From assembly GCF_003573695.1 (NCBI RefSeq), contig NC_039359.1:154372210-154436209 (forward strand): 64,000 bases of DNA, in the 5' to 3' direction. This DNA comes from Papaver somniferum (Eukaryota; Streptophyta; Magnoliopsida; Ranunculales; Papaveraceae). Of the stretch, positions 1-12,340 are shown in pieces (position 1 is the stretch's first letter; every line of letters starts with the position of its first letter). The notes below the pieces were generated by a model that saw only the letters and a program-made list of their open reading frames with translations, did no database searches and was not told the origin of the DNA. A program made the position numbers and the translations under genes.

Positions 1-794
1 AATAGGTACGAAGGGAGTACAAAATTTAAAGCTATAAATGGATGAATAAATTTTAATGTGGGTAACTGGGTATATGGTACCAATTACAATTTGACACGTG
101 GTACAAAGTATAATCTGTATGGTGTTTATTCAACCAATAGAAAATTAGAATCTTTAATCGAACGAAGATAAATGCAAACACAAAAACTCACATGGATTAC
201 CATCTTAATACAAAGGAGGGAAAATTGCGATCTCAGTGGGCGGGAACAACGAAGTTTTGACGCACTATTTCCCCCTAGAATTTCAGAATTTTTCTTTTCC
301 CTCAAAACCCTAACTAACCTTACCATACTGCTTCCTCTTTGTTTACTCTTCTTCTCTTTCCAAGCTCGAACCGTCCGAGAAAATCCATGAACACAACTTC
401 ACCACTTCCATCGTTCACCACTGAAAATTCAATAAACAATAAACTTGTCTGGTGATTTGGGATTTTCTCTTATTGATTTTTCAGAGATTTTGAAGATGGA
501 GAAAAAGATGATATATCGATTTATCTTTTTTCCTATATTCGTAGACTGATTTCCGGGGTATGGAGATCTGTGTTTCTTTATTAATTCTGTGAATTTTTTT
601 GATTGGATTCATGTGAATCGGTTCAAAATCAATAAAATCTACGCCTCTTTATTATTCTTATATTGTTCATGATTTGATGATTGGAATTTTCAGATTTTGG
701 GAATGATTTGATTTAAAATTTGATGTGTTGTTCAAAATTTCATTATAATTGGATATGTTGTGCAATTAGGGAGAAAGCAGGATAGGTTCAATAA
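1..794. other. Intergenic / possible 5' flank, no gene recognised
   Basis: No convincing coding sequence is visible. Pyrimidine-rich sequence at about 325-365 and a candidate acceptor (TTTTTCAG near 485) look like a 5' untranslated exon and intron ahead of the degenerate gene that follows. A short palindromic CACGTG-type motif (GACACGTGGTAC) occurs near 93-104. Nothing else can be supported. Confidence 0.3.
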
Positions 795-1470
795 CATGAG
801 GAGAGGGAAACAAGAAGCAGACAGCTGTCCCCAGTCGAGTTCGCCAGGGTTTATGAAATTCCTAAACAGATTATCCCAGAATGAAGGTACATCAAACTTT
901 CAGTGGTTCATAATTAAGATTAGATGGATTATGAAGTTGTGATTGTTATTCGTATATTTGTGGCTTTGAGTTAAGATATTATTTCTTGCAGGAAACAGGA
1001 AAGGGACCACCTTCTGCGGAAGAAGAGGACCTGAAGTCGTTAGTGCTCCGTGACAAGGATGATAAATTGACTTCCGAGTTCGGTGATGATGATGAAGTTG
1101 TTTCTTTTATCAAAGCGTTGTTTGATGCTGGTAATGCAATATGCAATGGATTTACAGCAGTTATAAATAATAAATTTACCTTGAGTTTCTTAGTTTAGTT
1201 TTCGCATAATCCTTTGGATGAGCTTGAAATTTCGTTTTATTGTCTGCAAGATACTCGTGGTCCAATTATCTGGATACCCGTGAGCTGGATGTTTCAGTTT
1301 GGAGTTTTGTTTTTGTCTTCATGAGTTTTAAGCGGTTTTGATTGAATAGTTATCTAATTTGATTTAGTTAGTGCCTTGCTTCAGGAGTTCACCGTGATGG
1401 ATGCAACTGCACAAGTTGCTCCAACAATGTTGAGAACCATCCGTATTTTGAAACCCATGGACTTCAATAA
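795..1470 (+). pseudogene. Degenerate CRC-domain (CPP/TCX-like) gene fragment
   Basis: Three exon-like blocks have plausible splice borders: 795-886 (donor GTACAT), 992-1130 (acceptor TTGCAG, donor GTAATG) and 1385-1470 (acceptor TTCAG). Block 2 read from its first base is acidic and open, ending ...LFDAG. Spliced with phase 1 to block 3 it gives GVHRDGCNCTSCSNNVEN. This resembles the first half of the CRC motif of plant CPP/TCX proteins (pattern CFASGxYCDGCNCxxCxNNVEN), in which cysteines bind zinc and the domain binds DNA. Two of the expected cysteines appear as L and R, and the frame stops at 1468-1470 just after the match. The frame of block 1 does not join block 2 unless translation starts at an ATG at 881. 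The second CRC half and the rest of the gene were not found. It is best read as a relic; a truncated functional gene is possible but unlikely. Confidence 0.4.
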
Positions 1471-4142
1471 TTGATGTTTGTGTATTTGTTTGAATAGGGT
1501 ATGTTTTAACATCTTTCTACTCTTTCACTTTCGAGGCAAAAACTCTCAATATTTCTTTCATTTCATTGTTCACTTTTTTGTTTTTTCGTCGGTACATCTA
1601 AACTGAGTTTTGCCGGATGTTGTTGAAAATTTTATAGGTTACTTTCTTGTTGAATAATTCAGTTTCTCAATTTAGATCGAAGAAAAAAGTGAAAGTGTGA
1701 TTGGTTGTTACTCTCCAATTGAAAATTCAACAAAATCATCATTCATTTGAGATTTAATTAGTTGACAATGACTACTGATCCATTGAATAAACTCATCTGA
1801 AATATAATTGCTTTACTTTTGATTGTAAATCCTTAAGCAATGTCCTTACTATAAATTCAATCAGTTTGCTCTGTGGTTTTTGAAAGCCTTTCTAGACAAT
1901 CTTCATTGTTGCATGAGAATATTGTCGGAGGTGGTTAAGAACTGTCTATCATGGCTCTGTGTTATTTTGTTTGAAAGACGGCACGACACCACTCTGTTAT
2001 GTATCCATTTTCCCCACAGTTTATGTTGAGTTGGCGTGATCCAAGAGCTACAACTCTGTTTGTCACCTTTTCCTGATTGTTGTCATTGTGCTCGTTCTTT
2101 CTTCCTTGTTTTGGATGAACTTTGTTTTCCTATTGTAGGTTTTTTATGGCTATTCAATATTTTATGGTGGTGTAACAGTATTCTTTGGCTAGGGATTTGT
2201 ATGTTTTAACTTGAATATCGAGAGGAAGGAGAGAGCATGGAATTGTTCAGTTCGTGTGAGTGCATTGAAAACCACTGTTAGAAACTTCATGGTATGTACA
2301 TTTTATCTTAGACATGGAAACCTTGTAAAGATTAGTTATTGGCTCAATTTATGAATCTTAATTGGCACACCAAATTCAAATGAAAAATCATAAAATGTTA
2401 GTTGCATTTAGCATTTCTGGCATCATTGATTTGTAAATTAATGTTGTTGTTAATCGAGGAGTTCTTTGCAGGACATTTTTATGAGAACGCCGGAAGTGGT
2501 AGTTACAGATCCAATTGTTAGAAAGAAGGTTCAGAAGGAAACATAAGGAGACCGAGTCAGTAAGCAGTTAATGGAGTTGGAATGACAATAGGTAATGTAT
2601 TGCATTCTTTATTTGTATTGCTCTATTGTCCATTACTGGTCTTCTTTAAATTCTTGTAATTCTCTTGCCATGGATATAACTGCCTTCGTTTCCAAAACCC
2701 TGACTTTCTACTACATAAAGCATTTTGCTATATATTTGTATGCTTTACTCTTATTCTTATGTTTTGATTACTCAAATAGTTAGTAATAAAATAACTTAAT
2801 TTTTACGCAAGATTATGTTCATCTCTTCATCATTTTAGCCCTTTGTTTGTGGTCTTTTTGCTTCTAAGTTTGTCGATACAACAACAGCAACCCCTTAGGA
2901 TCAACAACAACAAGAACCAGAATAACCCCCCATCAATGATCAATCTTTTGTCAGGTAAGTAACTTTGTCAATCTATTCGTACGACTTACCTATTTTGGAT
3001 GTGCATTTCTTTTATGATTCATATAATTTTTGAATTAAGGGGTATTGAGAACTTAGGATGTTAGGTGCATCTCAATGTTTGATTGATCTAAACATGATTC
3101 GGAATCCGATTCTTATGAAATCGTTAATTATGAAGTGTGAAACTATTAATTTTCAGTTTGAGTATCATAAATGAGGAATGTGAGTCAGTTAATCTGTATC
3201 TAGGTTGAGCATTATGATAGTGAGGATTGGTATTTAATGGTATACAAAATGATGAATTTGGGGTTTTACATCGATGTCTTACATGGATCACATTTATTTT
3301 TTTCGTAAATTGGTACTTAGTGTGTATTACATGTATCATTTCAGGTTTGAGAGTCTGTCACTTTTAGAAGAACAAAGGAAGCTACTGAAAAGCAAACCCC
3401 AATGCAACAAAATACTGGATTGGTATAAGCTGTCTTATTTGAGGTCAAAGATAGGGATAGCAGTGGTTATTTTGCCGGTTCTGATGCATCGTGGTGTACT
3501 CCTAAACTCGCTAAACACGGAAATTGTAAGGTTGGAGAAGTTATTATTCACGGTCAAGAGAATGGTGAATGGACGTATCCATACATTCTTCGAAGGACAA
3601 GAGGAAGAAGCTAAGATGAAACATCTATCTGTTGAAGTGGGTAGCACTGGAATGTGTTATCTAAGGATTTTGGATACGGAAGTACTTTATCCAATTGTTG
3701 GATGGACTTGCTGCCCCCACTTTAATTAGTGATTTAAAGGTATGAATATGTCTATGCTGAGGAACACAAGGATCTGACATCTTACATTCTGGGAGGTAGC
3801 TTACCCAGTTTTGATTTACGTAATAGGGCTGGTACATACGCATGTTCTGGTACACCGACACCCGCTTGTATCTTAGTAAGTATAGGTTTTGTACTTTGTT
3901 TTGGATAGTACTTGCGCCTTTTTTGGTTTTTATGTTGAAGTAGGATACTTTGCAATTTGTGCATTGTAAGGGACCTCATTTTATTTATAAAATCCGAATT
4001 TATTTGAATATATAAATTAGTATCATCGACTTTGGTTACGAGGTAAACACTTATCTCTTGTGTGAGTACTATGCTTATTTACTGTATGATAGGTCTAGCA
4101 TAGTATGCCTTGACTCGTTTCCCATCTATCTATACTTTAACA
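1471..4142. other. Unassigned stretch with weak exon-like pieces
   Basis: No gene is recognised over about 2.7 kb. Weak exon-like pieces occur at about 2472-2546 (after TTTGCAG) and 2880-2954 (Gln/Asn-rich, ending at a GTAAGT donor). At about 3454-3610 one frame has protein-like composition, including CTPKLAKHGNCKVGEVIIHG. None could be matched to a family or joined in frame, so no gene is called. Confidence 0.3.
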
Positions 4143-4580
4143 CACTAAAGCTTTTGCGTGCATATGATGTTTTCTAAAATGTGGCAGTTTATCCCCTTTT
4201 TGCCTTGTTGGAAAACCGTGTCTAATGAACTTGTATTTTGGACACACAAAACGATCATGGTGGCTATAAGAATTAGCTTTATGCCACGGAAAATTGGCGA
4301 GTCTAATACTACCCTACACTTGGACACGCAAAACAGTTACCTCGTGTGGCAATATATTAGTCCATCGCCATGGACAGTCACCACTTCTAAATAACCATGG
4401 AAAATGCTGCTCTTTGGCTACATCCTTTGACACGTGGCTTTTGATGGACACTAATAGACATGGTTATTGAGTTAAAATGTGGCCATAACAACACTCTGGT
4501 CATATAGCCACGCCAATAATCCAAAACGTGGCTACGCTATAAAACCAAAAATGTGGCCTATGTGACAGTTTGTACTAGTG
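4143..4580. mobile_element. Probable terminal part of a CACTA (En/Spm) transposon
   Basis: The block ends in ...TTTGTACTAGTG at 4580, which read on the other strand begins CACTAGTACAAA, a typical CACTA terminus. Just inside it are repeated short motifs of the AAAATGTGGC / GCCACGTTTT type (near 4179, 4345, 4430, 4478, 4508, 4530 and 4550), as expected of subterminal transposase-binding repeats. It abuts a truncated LTR exactly at its GTTAACGAGG segment, which suggests insertion into that LTR followed by loss of the other side. The left terminus is not certain; CACACTAAAG at 4141 is a weak candidate. Confidence 0.45.
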
Positions 4581-6620
4581 TAACGAGGAAACCGCAAATG
4601 TAGAGAAATCCCGGAACCTGGTCCAGATTGAATACACACTGTATTAAGCCGCTACAAACACTAGCCTACTACAAGATAACTTCGGACTGGACTACAGTTG
4701 AACCCCAATCAGTCTCTCACCGATCCAAGGTACAGTTTTACTCCTACGCCTCTGATCCCAGCAGGATACTGCGCACTTGATTCCCTTAGCTGATCTCACC
4801 CACAACTAAGAGTTGCTGCAACCCAAAATCGCAGACTTGATAATAAACAAATCTGTCTCACACAAAAAAGTCTATCAAAGGATATATCTGTCTCCCACAG
4901 AAAAACCCTAGGTCTTTGTTCCGTCTTAAGATATAAAATCAAGGTGAACAGGAACCAATTGATAATCCGATCTTATATTCCTGAAGAACAGCCTAGATTA
5001 ATCAATCACCTCTAAACAATCCTTCTTGACTACACAAGCACTTTGTCGAGGAATCACAAACAATGAGACGAAGATGTTTGTGGATTCTTTATCTTTCCTA
5101 TCGGGGAACTCTCACGATCTCAAGCCAATCAATAGATTGTACTCGTACGATAGAAGATGCAAGATCAGATCACACAACTACGATAAAAGTAGTATCGGTC
5201 TGGTTTCACAATCCCAATGAAGTCTTTAAGTCGTTAACCTGGTTTTAGAGAAGAAAACCAAAGGTTAAAGGAGAATCGACTCTAGCAAGCGCACTAGTAT
5301 CACACAGACGTGTGGGGATTAGTTTTGCACAATGCTATATGTCTCCTTTATATAGCCTTCAAATCAGGGTTTTGCCTTAGTTACAAAGCAATCCATATTC
5401 ACCGTTAGATGAAAACCTGCTTTAGATTCAAGCTAATATTTCTCAACCGTTAGATCGAAAACTTAGCTTGTCACACACACTTGGGTAGACATTTACTGGG
5501 TTTGTGAAAACCATGCCCAAACGTGTACGTGTATGTTGGTTCAACATAGTAACCCAAAAGGTTAACCATATGAGCATTTCATATTAACCTAGTTCTTCTT
5601 CACCATAACTAGATCTATTGACGCAAATTAACTAATTAGAGAGTTGTTCAATTGCTATGAGATATTATGTAACTACACAAAACACAATTGAAACAAAGAT
5701 GATTCGATTCGATTGAATCGGCTCATGAACTTTATAGCCACGGTTTGCATAAAGCATTCCTTAGAAATTTAAGTTTCATGTTCAGAGAACATCTTTAGAT
5801 CATAACCACTTAAGCTCACAAACAAGTTTGCAGACTTAAGGCAACCGGCAGAGTTTTCCAAACTCAGCAGAAAATCTCGGCAAAGAGACTTCCGCCAGTT
5901 CCCGGACTGAGTTCGCGGACTAAACACTTAAACGAGTTTTTGGAAAATCCCAGCAGAAATTCTTGGCAAGAGAACTTCCGTCAGTTCGCGGACTAAGTTC
6001 GCGGACTTGGCAAAGCCAATTCTTCCGGTTTCTCTCAATCAACAAAGTTCGAAAACTTCAAATTAAGGAATACATGGTTATGTAATCTAAACTCTCATTC
6101 CAATCATTGAGACATTCTCAGAGGACGTTATATAGCCGTTATTCACAGACCGTTTCACGTCAGAGTAATTCTCAAAGTAATTGAAACCTTTCATGACTTT
6201 CGTCACTAGGTGAAGATAAACTTGATCAAAGCGAAGCACTTTACCAACACACGATTTTGAGAAAAAGATAAGTAGTGAATACTCAGCTCGAAATGTCAAA
6301 TGTGTATGATCCAGTCTATATAGCATATGACTTTTTGGCTCATAAGAAGTAGGAGATAGAATAGATATACTTTTGAGTGATAGATAAGTTCAAGTCTTCA
6401 CATACCTTTTTGTTGATGAAGTTTCACGGTTCCTTGTATAGATCTTCGTCGTTGTATGATGAATCGCCATGAAGTTCTTGAGCTCAAGTACACTTTTTTA
6501 TCCTAGTCCGAGACTTAGCTATAATAAACTACAAATCAAGACTCATAGTTTTGATCACTAACATTGACAAACATGATTGATATAGCAATGCATGCGAGGT
6601 GGACCGAGCTAGCTCTAACA
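4581..6620 (-). mobile_element. Truncated solo LTR, same family as the element at 48-57 kb
   Basis: The sequence from AACGAGGAAACCGCAAATG to CTCTAACA follows the LTRs at 48047-50378 and 53004-55377 over almost its whole length, including the TTGATTCCCTTAGCTGATCT segment and the GCATGCGAG...GCTCTAACA end. The first part of the LTR, about 370 bp including the TGAAAAAG terminus, is missing and is replaced by the CACTA-like block. Read on the minus strand the LTR starts with TGTTAGAGC, the same terminus as the copies at 50378 and 55377. No internal region of the retroelement is attached, so this is a solo or fragmentary LTR. It directly borders the PGK-exon tandem array and marks its left limit. 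Confidence 0.7.
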
Positions 6621-6621
6621 T

Positions 6622-9474
6622 CTAGAATTATTTTTTTTTAGTTTGTATATGAATGTTTGATTTTTGTTTTGATTTTGTAGTCGTAGAGAAAGTAATTGTA
6701 GGCTGATTATCTTAGTGTTTAAAAAGAAATTTGGGTTTTCAGAGAACAATTAGCTTCTCACAGTTGTTTGCAAAATCTTAAACTTTGTGAATTATTGTTC
6801 ATGAGAACCGCTATTGCTCTTATGTAGATGTTTTAACCAAAGATTACAATTTTGATCTGAATTTTTATCTAAGAATGTTGAGCAATAGTGGGATGAAAAG
6901 TATGGTACTTCCTTGCATTATTTCAAGATCAAATATATGCAAGTTTTGTGTCTGCTGCTAACTTTCTAGATGTTGCATAGGTGGTTGCTGCTGGTGCTAA
7001 CCCTGTTCAAATTATCGGGGTAATGGTATTACAGTTCCATCTCAGTACCATCTTAGGACCGAAGTAGGGCAAAAGAAGTTAAACACGAACTCTGATACCG
7101 GTGCAGAGAATATTCAGAATAACTGTATACAGACAGCTGTTCACCCCAAGTATCATATCGAATGATTGGTAAGTCATTCTAGCTATGCGTTACTGAACAG
7201 ATAAATAGGAATTTTGTTTCCAATGCTTTTATGCTAATATTTCTATCAAAACAATGTACTCTTTATATGGATTTGCAGCTTTCGTTTCTTAAGCAATTTA
7301 TAGGTCCATGACCGAATCAGACTATATCCATCTGCGTCTGTGTTTTTCTAATTATGCTATAAGCTTACTGTATCTATATATCTAAATTGTGTAAATGTAA
7401 AAGTAAATAAATTTCTACAATTCTGTAACCCTTCACTGTTTTCCTTTAGCTTTGGTTCTTATTATGCAGTTGGTATCTTTTGATATTTGTGGCAGTTCAG
7501 TTAGTCATCTTCATCATGAAGTCTGTACAATTTTCTAAGGTTTATATTTTAGAAGCATTATATGACATGGAGAAGTTCGTTATTGGAACACATTTATGTT
7601 CTAGCCTATATGCCACCTTCTCCCAGTAACACTCAAGGTTGGGATCCTTTATTGGGATCCACCACTGACTTGCACTAATTATGCTTGCTTAGAACCCCTT
7701 TTATATTTAGATGTTTGATTAATGTCTCTTGTATTTCAGGTCATTGCTAACAACTTGGCTGAGCTAGCTGGGGAAGGAAGTAATAGCTGTAGTTAGAGGT
7801 GCTGGGTTGAATGCAGCTACGGAAAAAGTAGGTCAGGAAAACTAGATTTTCCACGTGTCCGCCAGAAGAGAGTAGTAACAATCGTCGGGGGTGCCGACTC
7901 GATGGCAACTGTGGAGAATGTAGGTCAAGAAGAACAAGATGTACCACATGTCCACTAGAGGAGCCACATGACTAGCCTCTATTTCGATATCAGTGAAGGG
8001 ATATTTTTGCACATGGATTTGTTCAATTACGAGAAAAATGTTAATTTTATTGTTAATTGTTTGATTGTATGTTATTTATCATAATATGGATGGGTCTTTC
8101 GGCTAAACTGGGTTGTTTTTCTCCTTCAATGCAGGCATGTCCGATAGAATGAACGGGAAGAAGAAGTACGTTCTTATTTTGATAGCTTATATCCAGGAAA
8201 AAAACTTGGATTTATGGAAGGTGCGGAGTAAGTTTGTAGTTTCCTTGGCCTACACTTTTTCTCTCATTTTTCTTGAACTTCAAAATTCAAGATTGTGAGG
8301 TTCTCCACGTTGTGATATAGATTGAAGCTAGCTTGATCTCCGGTTTGTGGATAATCATCTTCTAATCAGTTGATCTTGATCTCGATAATTTAGGCTGCAA
8401 ATTACACATAACGAGTTTTGCAGCTTACTGTTGCTACTATTGCTGCGGAAGAGATTTATTGCAGTGTATCCCGTTTTGGGATTTTCAGTGCAACATATTA
8501 CTTTGAATGTAGTATCAAACTTGGCAGCTTGACTTTGAGATCTTCTCTTTTAGATTTCAGGATTTAATTGAAAGCCTGCAGTTAGTCACTTCTTTCCACT
8601 AAATACTCCGCACCAAAACATTGTCCCAAGAAATGTAATTTAGAGTTGTTTGATATTTATAGGATGTTTATAGCCCCACTAGGGAAATTTTTATAGGATG
8701 TTAAGACTTTTAGATGTGCTGAACTTATAAATATAGTTGTACATACTTTCTGTTGCATGTAGTTAGTGGAAAGGTATTTAAATGAAAGTAAGCGATTATC
8801 ACAAATCAGAAATATAGTAGTAGACTTAATAATTATATAGGCTTATGCCCAAGGTTTGGCCTTTGTCTCCATGATGACAAAAGCTATCAGACGGACAACG
8901 TTAAATATAGACCCGATCCGAAGGTCAAGAAGCTCCGGATGGAGTAGTCATTAGACGGCTGAAAAGGACTCCCGGACATGAGAAACTCGCCGTATTTGCC
9001 ATAAAAGGGTCTCCGGATGGAGTTTCTGCTTGGACAGATGAAAAAGCTTGCGGTATTTTTAAACGGAAAAGCGTGGGTCAACAAATTATAGGGTGGGTGT
9101 AGTCCCGTAAAACCATCTTTGTATTTCTTTCACTGCTATCCTTCTTCTCCTCTCCCGCAGAAATCCTAGAGTTTTGCTTCTCTGTTTTTCTTTTCGTGAT
9201 TTTCTTTTTCTGTTGATGTAGGTTATAATAATAGACTGATGTTGTTGCAGCTGAATCGGAAAGACGATTGAATTAATTATAAGGACAATATTGATGGAGT
9301 AACTAATCTCAACGTCATCGATTTACACAAGAAGAATCAGATTGAAGTCTCTTATACTAAAATCCCATGTTCTATGGTAACTTGTCAAGATATACCCTGA
9401 TCTCTATGCATTGATTTTGTATTTGTTTGGTTTATATATTAGCGTAGAATCTGGGGATCAATTTTTGACAAACC
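6622..9474 (+). repeat. PGK-exon tandem array, copy 1 (2,853 bp)
   Basis: First complete unit of the array, counted from the CTAGAATT motif to its next occurrence. Its segments in order are: an intronic AT-rich part; a short exon-like block GTGGTTGCTGCTGGTGCTAA (6981) preceded by GCATAG; a C-terminal PGK exon relic (7740-7958); an open block starting at about 8133; a segment with repeated TATAGGATGTTAAG; and a promoter/5'UTR-like part (about 8900-9240) with a pyrimidine-rich tract and GTTGATGTAG acceptor. All these landmarks recur in order in copies 2 and 3. Confidence 0.85.
7740..7958 (+). pseudogene. Phosphoglycerate kinase C-terminal exon relic, copy 1
   Basis: After a TTTCAG acceptor the frame reads VIANNLAELAGEG, matching the PGK segment xIAKKLAELSGKG. 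Shifted by one base, it continues VIAVVRGAGLNAATEKVG, matching VTTIIGGGDSVAAVEKVG. PGK interconverts 1,3-bisphosphoglycerate plus ADP and 3-phosphoglycerate plus ATP in glycolysis and the Calvin cycle; this segment is in the nucleotide-binding C-terminal domain. A second diverged copy of the same segment follows at once (about 7866-7958): RVVTIVGGADSMATVEN-VG, then a stop at 7956. The frame break, internal stops and lack of the other PGK exons show it is not functional. The assignment rests on my recollection of PGK sequence, but the match is long. Confidence 0.65.
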
Positions 9475-12340
9475 CTAGAATTGATTTTTTTAGTTTGTGT
9501 ATGAATGTTTGATTTTTGTTTTGATTTTGTAGTCGTATAGAAAGTAATTGTAGGCTAATTTTCTTAGTGTTTAAAAATAAATTTGGGTTTTCAGAGAACA
9601 ATTAGCTTCTCACAGTTGTTTGCAAAATCTTAAACTTTGTGAATTATTATTCATGAGAACTCCTATTGCTCTTATGTAGATGTTTTAACCAAAGATTACA
9701 ACTTTGATCTGAATTTTTATCTAAGAATGTTTAGCAATAGTGGGATGAAAAGTATGGTACTTCCTTGAATTATTTCAAGATCAAATATATGCAAGTTTTG
9801 TGTCTGCTGCTAACTTTCTAGATGTTGCATAGGTGGTTGCTGTTGGTGTTAACCCTGTTCAAATTATCGGGGTAATTGTATTACAGTTCCATCTCATTAC
9901 CATCTTAGGACCGAAGTAGGGCAAAAGAAGTTAAACACGAACTCTGATACCAGTGTAGAGAATATTCTGAATAACTGTATACGGACAGTTGTTCACCCCA
10001 AGTATCATATCGAATGATTGGTAAGTCATTCTAGCTATGCGTTACTGAACAGGTTAATAGGAATTTTGTTTCCAATGGTTATATGCTAATATTTCTATCA
10101 ACAAAATGTACTCTTTATATGGATTTGCAGCTTTCGTTTCTTAAGCAATTTATAGGTCCATGACCGAATCAGACTATATTCATATGCCTCTGTGTTTTTC
10201 TAATTATGCTATAAGCTTACTATATCTTTATATCTAAATTGTGTAAATGTAAAAGTAAATAATTTTCTATAATTCTGTAACCCTTCACTTTTTTCCATTA
10301 GCTTTGGTTCTTATTATGCAGTTGGTATCTTTTGATATTCATGGAAGTTCAGTTAGTCATCTTCATCATGAAGTCTGTAAAATTTTCCAAGGTTTATATT
10401 TTAGATCCATTATATGACATGGAGAAGTTCGTTATTGGAACACATTTATGTTCTAGCCTATATGCCACCTTCTCCCAGTAACACTCAAGGTTGGGATACT
10501 TTATTGGGATTCACCACTGACTTGCACTAATTATGCTTGCTTAGAACCCCTTTTATATTTAGATGTTTGATTAATGTCTCTTGCATTTCAGGTCATTGCT
10601 AATAACTTGGCTGAGCTAGATGGGGAAGGGGGTAATAGCTGTAGTTAGAGGTGCTGGCTTGATTGCAGCTACGGAAAAGATAGGTCAGGCAAACTAGATT
10701 TTCCACGTGTCCGCTAGAAGAGAGTAGTAACAATCTTCGGGGGTGCCGACTCGATGGCAACTTTGGAGAAAGTCGGTCAGGAAGAACAAGATGTTCCACA
10801 TGTGCACTAGAGGAGCCACATGACTCTAGCTTCTATTTTGCTACCAGTGAAGGGATATTTGTGCACATGGATTTGTTCAATTACGAAAAAATGTTAATTT
10901 TATTGTTAATTGTTAGATTGTATGTTATTTATCATTATAAGCATGGGTCTTTCGGCTGAACTGGGTTGTTTTTCTCCTTCGAATCAGGCATGTCTGATAG
11001 AATGAACGGGAAGAGGAAGTACGTTCTTATTTTGATAGCTTATATCCAGGAAACACACTTGGATTTATGGAAGGTGCGGATTAAGTTTGTAGTTTCCTTG
11101 GCCTACACTTTTGCTCTCATTTTCTTGAACTTCAAAATTCAAAATTGTGAGGTTCTCCACTTTGTGATATAGATTGAAGCTAAGATTGATCTCCGGTTTT
11201 TGGCTAATCATCTTCTAAGTAGTTGATCTTGATCTCGACAATTTAGGCTGCGAATTAGACATAACGAGTTTTGCAGCTTACTGTTGCTACTATTGTCGCG
11301 AAAGAGATTTATCGCAGTGTATCCCGTTTTGGGATTTTCAGTGCACCATATTACTTTGAATATAGTATCAAACTTGGAAGCTTGACTTTGGGATCTTCTC
11401 TTTTAGATTTCAGGATTTAGTTGAAAGCCTGCAGTTAGTCACTTCTTTCCACTAAATACTCCGCACCAAAACATTGTCCCAAGAAATGTTATTTAGAGCT
11501 GTTTGATGTTTATAGGATGTTAAGTCTTAGGATGTTTATAGCCCCACCAGGGAAATATTTATAGGATGTTAAGACTTTTAGATGTGCTGAACTTATAAAT
11601 CTAGTTGTACATACTTTCTGTTGCATATAGTTAGTGGAAAGGTGTTTAAATGAAAGTACGCGATTATCACAAATCAGAAATATAGTAGTACACTTAATAA
11701 TTATATAGGCTTATGCACAAGGTATGGCCTTTGTCTCCATGATGACAAAAGCTATCCGACGAACGACGTTTAATATAGACCCGATCCGAAGGTCGGGAAG
11801 CTCCGGATGGAGTAGTCATTAGACGGGTGAAAAGAACTCCCAAACATGAGAAACTCGCGGTATTTACCATAAAAGGGTCTCCGGATAGAGTTTCTGCTTG
11901 GACAACTGAAAAAGCTTGCGGTATTTTTAAGCGGCAAAGCGTGGGTCAACAAAATATAGGGTGGGTGAAGTCCCATAAAACCATCTTTCTATTTCTTTCA
12001 CTTCTATCTTTCTTCTCATCTCCCGCAGAAATCCTAGAGTTTTGCTTCTCTGTTTTTCTTTTCGTGATTTTCTTTCTGTTGATGTAGGTTATAATAATAG
12101 ACTGATATAGTTGCAGTAGAATCGGAAAGACGATTGAATTAATTATAAGTACAATATTGATGGTGTAACTAATCTCAACATCATCGATTTACACAAGAAG
12201 AATCAGATTGAAGTCTCTTATACTAAAATCCCATGTTCTATGGTAACTTGCCAAGGTATACCCTGATCTCTATGTAGTGATTTTGTATTTGTTTGGTTTG
12301 TATCTTAGCGTAGAATCTGGAGATCAATTTTGGACAAACT
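9475..12340 (+). repeat. PGK-exon tandem array, copy 2 (2,866 bp)
   Basis: Second complete unit, colinear with copy 1 throughout and differing by scattered substitutions and small indels. One example is an extra TATAGGATGTTAAGTCTTAGGATG segment near 11511-11540 that copy 1 lacks. The VVAAGANPVQ-like block is at 9833 and reads VVAVGVNPVQI here. The unit contains the uninterrupted target site TAAAACCAT at 11976-11984, where copy 4 carries a transposon. Confidence 0.85.
10592..10806 (+). pseudogene. Phosphoglycerate kinase C-terminal exon relic, copy 2
   Basis: Same structure as copy 1. It starts after TTGCATTTCAG with VIANNLAELDGEG, has the same one-base frame break before VIAVVRGAG, then the second segment VVTIFGGADSMATLEKVG. 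The shared frame break indicates that the lesion existed before the unit was amplified. Confidence 0.62.

Noticed and set aside
7747..7947. Minus-strand frame repeated in all array copies (about 66 residues)
   Set aside because: It is the complement of the PGK exon relic and recurs only because the unit recurs.
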